Shown here: positions 1 through 5,730 of the stretch, one piece after another | How positions within the stretch are numbered: the first letter of the stretch is position 1 | Layout: each line of letters begins with the position of its first letter | NCBI GenBank assembly: GCA_023663505.1 | Contig: JAMPHH010000073.1 | Span: 1-15,120, forward strand | Origin: Muribaculum sp. | GTDB taxonomy: Bacteria > Bacillota > Clostridia > Lachnospirales > Lachnospiraceae | Reading direction: 5' to 3' | Length of the DNA: 15,120 nucleotides | Notes under the pieces: generated by a model | What the model was told of the DNA's origin: nothing | Database searches by the model: none | The model's input: only the letters and a program-made list of their open reading frames with translations | Translations under genes and position numbers: made by a program

Positions 1-30
1 ACGGGAAGCCTTGATTTTACTGGCTTCCCG
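1..30 (+). terminator. Terminator-like hairpin closing the gene left of the window
   Basis: A perfect 10-bp inverted repeat (1-10 with 21-30) with a 10-nt loop is followed by a T-rich but interrupted tract. It probably ends a plus-strand gene lying outside the window. The U tract is weak, so the element could be bidirectional or only partly efficient. Confidence 0.6.
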
Positions 31-88
31 TTGGTTTTGGTGTAAAACTTGAGATTTCATTCTCTTTTATTTGTCAAGCATTTTTTTG

Positions 89-128
89 ATTTGTTGACTG
101 AGAATTTGTTGACGAATTTGTTGGCAGA
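89..128. repeat. Three imperfect direct repeats of ATTTGTTG
   Basis: ATTTGTTG occurs at 89, 104 and 116, within units of 15, 12 and 13 bp that continue as GAC or GGC plus GA. They lie upstream of the promoter at 169. They could be a regulator binding array or simple low-complexity sequence; nothing in the window decides. No gene is seen in 31-168. Confidence 0.4.
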
Positions 129-168
129 AAAAATGGGAAGCTTTTAATTGGCAGATATCGACGAATGC

Positions 169-197
169 TTGACACAAATGCCTGAATTTGCTATATC
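169..197 (+). promoter_or_regulatory. Sigma-A-type promoter for the three-gene cassette
   Basis: TTGACA at 169-174, a 17-bp spacer and TATATC at 192-197. This predicts a transcript start near 204 and a leader of about 30 nt containing AAGGAG at 217-222 before the ATG at 234. Confidence 0.7.
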
Positions 198-233
198 TGT
201 ACTTAGAGGGAATAATAAGGAGATTTTAGTGGC

Positions 234-716
234 ATGGATACGATAGATTTTGCCGCGGAGAACAACCCCGTAAGGCTTATTATAAATGAAGAAAACATAG
301 TAATGTATCACAATGTTACCGGAGAAATTTTCTTTCAGGTAGGAGACGATTATTTCCCTGAGTGGGCATGGAATGATTTTCCTGTGTGTATTTTGGAGAT
401 GTGGGTCAATACTTTTATAAGTGCGATAAGATATCGGGAGGATAATTTTATGTTTTATTTCATGGACGGTCCATTTCATGTAGAGCTGATGCAAAAAGAA
501 AACAAGATGTATACCCTGTATTTTATGAAACGCTACATAGGTGATGATAAAGATGTGATTATGGCGGCAGACAATATTAGCCAAATGGAAATACGGGACA
601 TGCTATTGAAAGCGTGTAGAAGGGCGCTTAGGGTATTGACATTGGCGAGGATTCCTGATTCTGCGATGGTCAGATTAAGGAAGATGTTTGAAGAATTAAA
701 GCGTTGTGGTATATAA
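234..716 (+). CDS. Hypothetical protein, 160 aa (possible immunity-type protein)
   Basis: I do not recognise this family with confidence. The protein is soluble, with no signal peptide or membrane segment. The N-terminal half is rich in aromatic residues and beta-like (a YFPEWAWNDF stretch near residues 40-50 and FMDGPF near 80). The C-terminal half is helical and basic (residues 115-160, many R, K and L). The ATG at 234 is preceded by AAGGAG at 217-222, an 11-nt spacing. It is the first gene after the promoter at 169 and is followed 39 bp later by another small gene. FP-x-x-x-W-x-DF and F-x-DGP patterns recall small immunity proteins of polymorphic-toxin loci, but this is an impression, not an identification. 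The AT-rich composition suggests accessory DNA. Confidence 0.75.
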   Translation: MDTIDFAAENNPVRLIINEENIVMYHNVTGEIFFQVGDDYFPEWAWNDFPVCILEMWVNTFISAIRYREDNFMFYFMDGPFHVELMQKENKMYTLYFMKRYIGDDKDVIMAADNISQMEIRDMLLKACRRALRVLTLARIPDSAMVRLRKMFEELKRCGI

Positions 717-755
717 AGATATTCTGATATAGTGTCATTTGGAGGATTTGGTTAA

Positions 756-1016
756 GTGTCGATAGAAGAAAAATATAAGAGAAAAAACGCAGATGTTCAA
801 CAACAGATAAGAAGTGAAATAGAGAATGCAGAGAGGGAAATTAGTAAGAAAAATCCTGCTCAATTAAGCGCGATATTGGAAGAACTTGAGAAAACGCTGA
901 ATAATAAGTGCTTACCCTTAAGTTATCCCAGAATGATTATTGATTCATGGGATTTTCAAGACAAACTGGGTATGGAATTATTGGATTTAGCTGAATTGTA
1001 TAAACGTTGGGAATAG
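756..1016 (+). CDS. Hypothetical protein, 86 aa, mostly helical
   Basis: Unrecognised. The protein is charged and almost entirely helical: a K/E/Q-rich N-terminal helix (residues 1-35), a second helix (36-50), then a conserved-looking core LPLSYPRMIIDSWD (about 53-66) and a short C-terminal helix ending YKRWE. No cysteine pair, membrane segment or signal is seen. I take the GTG at 756 as the start because GGAGG lies at 741-745, ten nt upstream, and no in-frame ATG exists near it. It lies 39 bp after the 160-aa gene and 21 bp before the zinc-ribbon gene, so all three probably form one transcript. A helical, acidic small protein between two unknown genes fits an immunity or antitoxin role, but this is speculation. 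Confidence 0.65.
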   Translation: MSIEEKYKRKNADVQQQIRSEIENAEREISKKNPAQLSAILEELEKTLNNKCLPLSYPRMIIDSWDFQDKLGMELLDLAELYKRWE

Positions 1017-1037
1017 TGGTTCTTCAAGGAGGTTGGT

Positions 1038-1751
1038 ATGGGCAATGGGTATTGGACAAGTGTTCCAATAGAATATATCGAAGAATGGAAAAGCATTTTT
1101 AGGAACAATACAGAAGGGGCTCACTTATCTGAGAATTGTCCGGTTTGCCAGAATAAAGGGCTGCATAGATATTATCAGATAGGCAGGAGGACGAAAGCGG
1201 TAACAAGCCCGAACCAACATATTGCAAGAGGAGCGGAATGGCAATGGTGCAGCTTTTGCAAATCCTATGAACATGCACAGGTGTCAGTACCTGATTGGTG
1301 GGTGCCTTGTCTGGAAATTGACGGTAATAAGCTTACAGCTATACCGGAGATTTTAGATATGGCGTATCGCGATGAAAAAAGGGTAAATAAGTGGAATCGT
1401 GTTCCTGAACAGTATGTTACGGTGTGGAATGAAATATTTAGCCAAAACCAAGAAGCTGCTATTTTAAAGGATAAATGCCCGATTTGTAATCAGGAAAAGC
1501 TGCTTCAATACTATGCGCTTGATATACCTAAACCAATCAAATATAAAAAGAAATGGTATCGGGGGCAGGGGGCTCATTGGGAATGGTGTGCCGCTTGTTT
1601 TCACTATCGGTTTGACAATTTGGCATATGTCCCGTCAGACTGGGATTGTGAATTAGATGTCGAACCTTGGGAATTCATGACAATACCGGAACCAATTAAC
1701 GAACCAATTCTTTTGGAGGTTTTGGTGAAAACAAAGTCGAAAAGTATATAA
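1038..1751 (+). CDS. Internally duplicated zinc-ribbon protein, 237 aa
   Basis: The two halves are diverged copies of one module. Each has W-x-x-IF, then CPxC-x(4-5)-L-x-x-YY, then GAxWxWCxxC, then V-P-x-(D)W. In copy 1 (about residues 11-95) the pairs are CPVC near 34 and WCSFC near 70; in copy 2 (about 122-210) they are CPIC near 147 and WCAAC near 184. Each module therefore offers four cysteines, the usual zinc-ribbon set, with strikingly conserved tryptophans around the second pair. AAGGAGG at 1026-1032 sits before the ATG. It is the last gene of the cassette; its stop codon falls within an inverted repeat. No enzyme motif is seen. Possible roles are nucleic-acid binding or protein binding (for example immunity), with no evidence to choose. 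Confidence 0.8.
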   Translation: MGNGYWTSVPIEYIEEWKSIFRNNTEGAHLSENCPVCQNKGLHRYYQIGRRTKAVTSPNQHIARGAEWQWCSFCKSYEHAQVSVPDWWVPCLEIDGNKLTAIPEILDMAYRDEKRVNKWNRVPEQYVTVWNEIFSQNQEAAILKDKCPICNQEKLLQYYALDIPKPIKYKKKWYRGQGAHWEWCAACFHYRFDNLAYVPSDWDCELDVEPWEFMTIPEPINEPILLEVLVKTKSKSI

Positions 1752-1771
1752 AAACACAAAGTTTTCGACTT
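1734..1771. terminator. Inverted repeat across the stop codon, possible terminator
   Basis: AAGTCGAAAA (1734-1743) and TTTTCGACTT (1762-1771) are perfect 10-bp arms around an 18-nt loop that includes the stop codon of the zinc-ribbon gene. On the plus strand no T tract follows; on the minus strand a T-rich stretch does. It may work as a weak terminator, or as an operator for the promoter that begins 16 bp downstream. Confidence 0.4.
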
Positions 1772-1786
1772 GCAATTCCAAAACTA

Positions 1787-1814
1787 TTGACTACAATGCA
1801 GTTTAGGGTATAAT
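1787..1814 (+). promoter_or_regulatory. Sigma-A promoter of the DUF4143 ATPase
   Basis: TTGACT at 1787-1792, a 16-bp spacer and a perfect TATAAT at 1809-1814. The predicted start near 1821 rules out the in-frame ATG at 1813-1815, which overlaps the -10 box, and supports the ATG at 1843. Confidence 0.75.
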
Positions 1815-1842
1815 GGAAGATAGAAAGGCAGGGAGATACTTC

Positions 1843-3072
1843 ATGAATACGCTTATCAATCGTCCGTTATATGTGGAGCAGTTGATTCAAAATAGAGATG
1901 TGGACTTGGTTAAGATAGTGACAGGCATACGCAGGTGCGGGAAGTCATCTATCCTTGACCTGTTTCACCAATATCTGCTCGAGGACGGTGTGACAGAGGA
2001 TCACATTATTCATATGAATCTGGAATCCCTGAAGTATAGGGAACTGACGGATTACTTGTCCTTTTACGATTATATCAGCGAACGCATTGCCAAGGACGGA
2101 AGAACCTATCTGATATTTGACGAATTGCAGGCGGTGGAGCATTGGGAGAAGGCGGTCGAGTCGTTTCGCTTGGATTTTGACGTGGATATCTATGTCACAG
2201 GTTCCAATGCCTATCTTCTTTCCACAGAGTTCTCGACGATTTTATCCGGAAGATATGTTGAGATAAAGGTATTGCCGTTATCCTTTAAGGAATTTTTGGA
2301 CTTCTATGAGTTTGATCAGGCAGTAACCATGGAGGAGAAATTTCAAAAATATCTGCAGCTTGGCGGAATGCCGATTCTAAGAGAATACCGCTTCAATGAG
2401 GCGAGGAGCAATCAGGCATTAGAAGGAATCTATTCCACGGTAGTGCTGCGCGATATTTTACAACGCAATGCTTCGGCAGACAGGAATCTGCTCCAGAAGC
2501 TGGTGATGTTTCTTTGCTCCAACATAGGAAGCATTACCTCTCCAAACAGCATAGGGAACGTATTGGCTGCAGAGGGCGATATCGGGACAACGAAGGGCAG
2601 GAATGTAGCAGGGAAAACCGTTGATAAGTATATCGCTATGCTGCGCAGCGCTTTTGTGTTTTATTCGGTAGGCAGATATGACGTAAAGGGAAAGCAGTTG
2701 TTAAAAACGCTCGGGAAAAACTACATCATTGATATGGGCTTTCGCAATATGCTGCTCGGATACCGTGACGGGGACAGGGGACATATTTTGGAAAATATTG
2801 TTTTTCTGGAGCTTATCAGAAGGGATTATCGTGTGTATATCGGCAAGGTGGGAGACACGGAGGTTGACTTCGTGGCTGAGAAGCCCGACGACAAGATATA
2901 TATACAGGTCACGGAAAGCATGCAGTCCGAGGAGACGAGGGAGCGAGAGCTGCGCCCGCTTAGAATGATTCCCGATAATTACGAGAAAATTGTTCTGTCA
3001 ATGGATAGGAATTATATCAAGTCTTATGAGGGAATCAAGGCATTGTACCTGATTGACTGGTTGACTCAATAG
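1843..3072 (+). CDS. ATP-binding protein, AAA_14/DUF4143 family, 409 aa
   Basis: A member of the widespread bacterial and archaeal family of an AAA_14 ATPase joined to DUF4143. Walker A is GIRRCGKS (residues 28-35), Walker B is YLIFDE (89-94), and the sensor-like TGSN is at 119-122, followed by a SGRY motif. The C-terminal part has TEVDFVAE then IYIQV, which resembles the degenerate PD-(D/E)XK-like fold described for this family. Length is normal and the gene appears intact. The cellular role of the family is not established; members often travel with mobile or accessory DNA. Start: ATG at 1843 with a GGGAG ribosome site seven nt upstream; the in-frame ATG at 1813 lies in the promoter. It is monocistronic, between its own promoter and the RNA tail copy at 3093. 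Confidence 0.9.
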   Translation: MNTLINRPLYVEQLIQNRDVDLVKIVTGIRRCGKSSILDLFHQYLLEDGVTEDHIIHMNLESLKYRELTDYLSFYDYISERIAKDGRTYLIFDELQAVEHWEKAVESFRLDFDVDIYVTGSNAYLLSTEFSTILSGRYVEIKVLPLSFKEFLDFYEFDQAVTMEEKFQKYLQLGGMPILREYRFNEARSNQALEGIYSTVVLRDILQRNASADRNLLQKLVMFLCSNIGSITSPNSIGNVLAAEGDIGTTKGRNVAGKTVDKYIAMLRSAFVFYSVGRYDVKGKQLLKTLGKNYIIDMGFRNMLLGYRDGDRGHILENIVFLELIRRDYRVYIGKVGDTEVDFVAEKPDDKIYIQVTESMQSEETRERELRPLRMIPDNYEKIVLSMDRNYIKSYEGIKALYLIDWLTQ

Positions 3073-3092
3073 AGCGCAAGGGCTATCAGCAT

Positions 3093-3137
3093 CGCTGATT
3101 CCTGCGGGCAATGACCCAAGCCGACGCGGTTGGATTT
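3093..3137 (+). repeat. Diverged second copy of the 3' tail of the RNA gene
   Basis: This 45-bp stretch aligns without gaps to 3290-3334 with 35 identities. Both contain a small hairpin (G-x-G-CAATGA core) and then a 19-nt stem-loop. Among the ten differences, one pair of changes in each hairpin swaps G-C for A-T, and another swaps G-T for A-T, so pairing is partly preserved. It begins 20 bp after the ATPase stop codon and lacks a clean T tract. The perfect stem ATCAGC/GCTGAT precedes it at 3085-3099. It may be the end of a lost tandem RNA gene. Confidence 0.6.
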
Positions 3138-3164
3138 ATGCCAATGCTTCCCTTATGTTACTTT

Positions 3165-3193
3165 TTGACAGATTCCCAAGCCTGTGATAATAT
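3165..3193 (+). promoter_or_regulatory. Strong sigma-A promoter of the candidate RNA
   Basis: A consensus TTGACA at 3165-3170, a 17-bp spacer and TAATAT at 3188-3193, with predicted start near 3199-3201, exactly where the closing stem of the RNA begins. No ribosome site plus open frame follows, so the product is probably not translated. An 8-bp sequence in the spacer (TTCCCAAG, 3173-3180) is the reverse complement of CTTGGGAA at 3213-3220. Confidence 0.75.
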
Positions 3194-3198
3194 ATAAG

Positions 3199-3336
3199 AC
3201 AGAATCATCGGTCTTGGGAAAGGTGCCCGCAAGGGTATTGTCGGAGTCTAGGTTCAAACACATGATTATCCCGTAGAACTCACGACAGCCGATGATTTCT
3301 GCGAGCAATGAGCTAAGTCAACGCAGTTGACTTTTT
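3199..3336 (+). ncRNA. Candidate structured small RNA of about 138 nt, family not recognised
   Basis: Between the promoter at 3165 and a stem-loop with T tract at 3315-3336 lies a sequence that folds well by eye. P1 pairs 3200-3211 with 3289-3301 (12 bp, one bulge). Inside P1 are P2, a CCC-GCAA-GGG tetraloop hairpin (3226-3235), and P3, TTGTCG/CGACAG (3238-3243 with 3283-3288) extended by GAGT/ACTC, giving a three-way junction with a GGTTCAAAC-type apical loop. A small hairpin (3304-3306 with 3312-3314) and the terminator follow. No convincing coding frame is present. It does not match the signatures I know for tmRNA, RNase P, SRP RNA or common riboswitches. A 6S-like RNA or another clostridial orphan family remains possible. 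The RNA converges on holA. Confidence 0.6.
3315..3336 (+). terminator. First intrinsic terminator of the RNA gene
   Basis: AAGTCAAC/GTTGACTT forms a perfect 8-bp stem with a GCA loop and runs into five T residues. It is the clean counterpart of the decayed stem-loop at 3119-3137. Confidence 0.75.
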
Positions 3337-3349
3337 GATGCATATACAT

Positions 3350-3381
3350 GGGGTTGACCGAGTGAGTCAAGCCCCTTTTTT
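3350..3381 (+). terminator. Second intrinsic terminator, overlapping the end of holA
   Basis: GGGGTTGAC (3350-3358) pairs with GTCAAGCCCC (3366-3375) with one bulged G, followed by six T residues at 3376-3381. The T tract is on the plus strand, so it serves the RNA gene as a back-up terminator. Its right arm contains the last codons and stop of holA on the other strand; no equivalent minus-strand T tract is seen. Confidence 0.75.
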
Positions 3382-4359
3382 ATCCTTTAACACGGTTAAA
3401 ATCAGGATTTCCACGCTCATGGTATCGTTCATGCGCCCGCTCTTGACGGCATTTTCTGTCTCCACGCATGTCTCCACGGCGTTTCTGAGGGTGGAGGTCT
3501 TGAACTGCCCCGCCTGCGTGATATATTTGCCCGCAATAAAGGGCGGGACGCCTATCTTGGGCGCGATCGCTTTGCTGTCAAAGCCTTGGGAGCGCATTTC
3601 CTTGACCTGCAGCAGGAGATTACACTGCCTTGCAATCAGGAACAGGATACGCATGGGTGGCTCCTTCAGGGAAAGCAGGTCATAGTAGAGCTGCAGCGCC
3701 TCTTTCGTCCTGCCTGCGGCGATATCGTTTATCATGTCAAAGATATGGTTGCTCACCCGATTGGTGCAGATGGCTTCCACGTCCTCGGAGGTGACCACCT
3801 CCCTGTCCATGCAGTAACAGATCAGCTTTTCCAACTCCATTTGAATGTTTTCCATATCGGTTCCCGTCTTTTGGAGGAACAGCTGCACGGTGTTTTCCGT
3901 GATTTTCTTGCCTTCCTTGCTCAACATGCCTGCAATCCAACGTTTCAGGGTATTCTCGTCCTGCATGGCGAATTCCGCCGCGTAACCCTTGGACTGCACG
4001 GTCTTGTAAAGCTTGCTTCGCTTGTCCACATCGCTCTCCGTGAAGACCCAAAAAGTGCTCTCACTGGGGGCGTTCAGGTACTCGGCGAGCTTTTCGCCGC
4101 CGGATTTGAACAAACCACTGTCGGAAATAAGGATTACACGTCGCTCCGCCAGAAAAGGCATCGTCTCCGCCAAGTCGATGATTTCCCCGATGGGAATGTC
4201 CTTTCCCGTGTAAAAATGGGTGTTCATTTGGTCGTCCTCGGCGCACAGGGCGTTCCTGAGACGCTCCGTGTACTGCCTTTTCAGGTAACGCTCCTCCCCG
4301 TACAGGAGATAGACCTGCTTGAAGCTATTTTGTTTGATGTCGTTTTGAATGTGCTGCAT
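3367..4359 (-). CDS. holA: DNA polymerase III subunit delta
   Basis: This protein is the clamp-loader subunit that opens the beta sliding clamp during DNA replication, acting with DnaX and the delta-prime subunit. The 330-aa length is typical. The N-terminus has the family pattern VYLLYGEERYL (residues about 16-26), followed by a RecA-like region without a functional Walker A, as is normal for delta. Later landmarks are MPFLAERRVILISD (about 67-80), the helical GTDMENIQMELEKLICY stretch, and a C-terminal collar domain (LFLIARQCNLLLQVKEM and KIGVPPFIAGKY). The ATG is preceded on its strand by AAGGAGA, five nt upstream. It is a single gene here with its own promoter at 4404-4432. It converges with the candidate RNA and ends inside that gene's second terminator. 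Confidence 0.95.
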   Translation of the reverse strand: MQHIQNDIKQNSFKQVYLLYGEERYLKRQYTERLRNALCAEDDQMNTHFYTGKDIPIGEIIDLAETMPFLAERRVILISDSGLFKSGGEKLAEYLNAPSESTFWVFTESDVDKRSKLYKTVQSKGYAAEFAMQDENTLKRWIAGMLSKEGKKITENTVQLFLQKTGTDMENIQMELEKLICYCMDREVVTSEDVEAICTNRVSNHIFDMINDIAAGRTKEALQLYYDLLSLKEPPMRILFLIARQCNLLLQVKEMRSQGFDSKAIAPKIGVPPFIAGKYITQAGQFKTSTLRNAVETCVETENAVKSGRMNDTMSVEILILTVLKDKKGA

Positions 4360-4403
4360 CGCATTCTCCTTTTTTGGCGGCGTTCCCGCTCGGAATTATC
4401 TTC

Positions 4404-4432
4404 ATTATACTTGGTTCCCTGTCTGTTTTCAA
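4404..4432 (-). promoter_or_regulatory. Sigma-A promoter of holA
   Basis: On the minus strand TTGAAA (4432-4427), a 17-bp spacer and a perfect TATAAT (4409-4404). The predicted leader is about 38 nt and contains the AAGGAGA ribosome site. Confidence 0.75.
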
Positions 4433-4454
4433 GGCGGTAAATTGCTTCCGTGTC

Positions 4455-4483
4455 TTGAAATAAGCGGTCAGATATAGTATGAT
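4455..4483 (+). promoter_or_regulatory. Sigma-A promoter of the MNT/HEPN pair
   Basis: TTGAAA at 4455-4460, 17 bp, TATGAT at 4478-4483. It is divergent from the holA promoter; the two -35 boxes are only 22 bp apart. The leader to the ATG at 4588 is about 98 nt with no structure I can name. Confidence 0.6.
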
Positions 4484-4587
4484 GTATTAAACACGTGCAG
4501 GAGGGTGTTAGATATTCAATCAGTCAGCTAAATTCAGATTTGAGACTATATTAAAAGAGAAATTCACCAGTGGGGGAATTGGAAATC

Positions 4588-4944
4588 ATGAATAATGTGG
4601 CTAACCTTTGGGATTTTCCCGTTTTGGAGGGTGTTTCTTTTCAAAATGCAAATCGCGTGCACCCGCTCATGCAGACAAGAGTAGAACGCTTGATCCGTGA
4701 ATTAAAAAAAGATCAAAATATTCGCAAGCTGGTGCTTTATGGGAGCTCCTTGGAATTTCGGTGCAGCAGCTTTAGTGATATAGATATCTATATTGAAAAA
4801 TATGATCCTGAGAAAAAGCTGGAAGCTTTACCTGAAATGGATTGCGAAATAGATATCATCACAAACCTAAAGCCGGATAACCGATTATATCGGCAGATAG
4901 AAAACACGGGATTATTATTATTTGAGAGGCGAGAAAATGTGTGA
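4588..4944 (+). CDS. MNT-type nucleotidyltransferase (antitoxin of a MNT/HEPN pair), 118 aa
   Basis: The protein carries the exact minimal nucleotidyltransferase signature GS-x10-D-x-D: G52-S53, ten residues, then D64 and D66, in the context VLYGSS and SDIDIYIE. In characterised MNT/HEPN systems the MNT protein inactivates the HEPN RNase toxin by adding AMP to it, so this would be an antitoxin; that role is inferred from the family. A further acidic segment CEIDIITN supplies the third candidate metal ligand. I chose the ATG at 4588; a GTG at 4570 is in frame, but a GGGGGA sequence lies between the two and fits the ATG. The last eight bases overlap the start of the HEPN gene, a translational-coupling arrangement usual for such pairs. 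The locus is AT-rich. Confidence 0.85.
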   Translation: MNNVANLWDFPVLEGVSFQNANRVHPLMQTRVERLIRELKKDQNIRKLVLYGSSLEFRCSSFSDIDIYIEKYDPEKKLEALPEMDCEIDIITNLKPDNRLYRQIENTGLLLFERRENV

Positions 4945-5152
4945 TGTCAGAATGTTTAGAAGCGCAAAGCTTGATTATGAGACGGCGGTGATGATTTGGA
5001 GAAGCCCGTATAATGACGAAATGATTTTAAATAATGCGGCATATCACCTGCAGCAAGCAGTTGAAAAGGTGTTGAAGGGCGCTTTGGAATGCGTGGGAGT
5101 AACAGTCCCGAATACGCATAAAATATCAAATAAGGGATTGCGGCGATTTTGA
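4937..5152 (+). pseudogene. Truncated HEPN-domain protein (toxin partner), 71 aa
   Basis: The N-terminal two helices of a HEPN domain are recognisable: RSAKLDYETAVMIW (about residues 8-21) and AAYHLQQAVEKVLKGAL (about 34-50), followed by the THKI turn that normally precedes the third helix. The reading frame then ends at a TGA after GLRRF. Full HEPN partners are about 110-140 aa and carry their catalytic R-x(4-6)-H motif in the missing C-terminal helices. The protein should therefore lack RNase activity. No continuation of the domain is seen in other frames between 5153 and 5250, so a deletion rather than a simple frameshift is likely. The ATG at 4937 overlaps the MNT gene by eight bases and follows a GAGGCGAG ribosome site; an upstream TTG at 4922 is less likely. 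Confidence 0.75.
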
Positions 5153-5260
5153 GTTAAACTGTTATTATATTATGTTTAAAAAGAAATTGTAGGAATATAA
5201 ATCGGGATTGACGCTTGACATAGCTATATTTTCAAATAAGGATAAAAAGGAGTGACGAGA

Positions 5261-5695
5261 ATGGCTAAAGACAAAGGTTTTATCAGTGAATTTAAGAAAT
5301 TCATCATGCGTGGAAATGTGATGGACATGGCGGTAGGTGTGATTGTGGGCGGCGCCTTCACCGCGATCGTCACCTCCCTGAATCAGGACATTTTGACCCC
5401 GATTCTGGGGATTTTTGGCGGTACTGATTTCAGCAGCCTTACATTGACACTGGGGAGCGGCGAGAATGCTCCGGTGCTCTATTACGGCAATTTTATCACG
5501 GCGGTCATCAATTTTCTGATCACGGCGTTCGTGATTTTCTGTCTGGTGAAGGCGATCAATGCGGTCAATGACAAATTCAGCAAAAAGCCCGAGCCCGCAG
5601 CGCCCACCACCAAGAAATGTCCTTTTTGTAAGAGCGAGATAGCAATTGACGCAACGAGATGTCCGCACTGTACCTCTGTGCTGGACGAGCAATAG
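5261..5695 (+). CDS. mscL: Large-conductance mechanosensitive channel MscL with zinc-ribbon tail, 144 aa
   Basis: MscL is a homopentameric inner-membrane channel that opens under membrane tension to release solutes during hypo-osmotic shock. The signature N-terminus is present: a short amphipathic helix, then FIMRGNVMDMAVGVIVGGAF (about residues 12-31), forming TM1. TM2 is about 78-102 (FITAVINFLITAFVIFCLV). The periplasmic loop contains GSGENAPVLYYG. After a Pro/Ala linker the tail has CPFC (120-123) and CPHC (134-137), a compact zinc ribbon that the E. coli protein lacks but which occurs in clostridial homologues. The ATG at 5261 follows AAAAAGGAG with about eight nt spacing; the GTG at 5252 is part of that site. 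I see no convincing promoter. The TPR lipoprotein gene starts 35 bp downstream, so co-transcription is likely. Confidence 0.95.
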   Translation: MAKDKGFISEFKKFIMRGNVMDMAVGVIVGGAFTAIVTSLNQDILTPILGIFGGTDFSSLTLTLGSGENAPVLYYGNFITAVINFLITAFVIFCLVKAINAVNDKFSKKPEPAAPTTKKCPFCKSEIAIDATRCPHCTSVLDEQ

Positions 5696-5730
5696 TCGGT
5701 CATTCAAACGGCGGAATACGGGGATATGTG

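Noticed and set aside
144..584. Minus-strand open frame of 146 codons opposite the 160-aa gene
   Set aside because: It overlaps the plus-strand gene that has a promoter and ribosome site, and its translation shows no recognisable domain.
1813..1842. Upstream ATG of the ATPase gene
   Set aside because: It overlaps the TATAAT box, so it would not be transcribed; the ATG at 1843 has a proper ribosome site.
3335..3685. Plus-strand frame starting in the RNA gene region
   Set aside because: It runs through the second terminator and opposite holA, with no ribosome site.
3586..4440. Long plus-strand frame opposite holA
   Set aside because: It is the antisense shadow of a clear holA gene and extends over the holA promoter; its translation has no family features.
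5153..5260. Continuation of the HEPN domain in another frame
   Set aside because: I saw no third or fourth HEPN helix or R-x(4-6)-H motif in any plus-strand frame before mscL.
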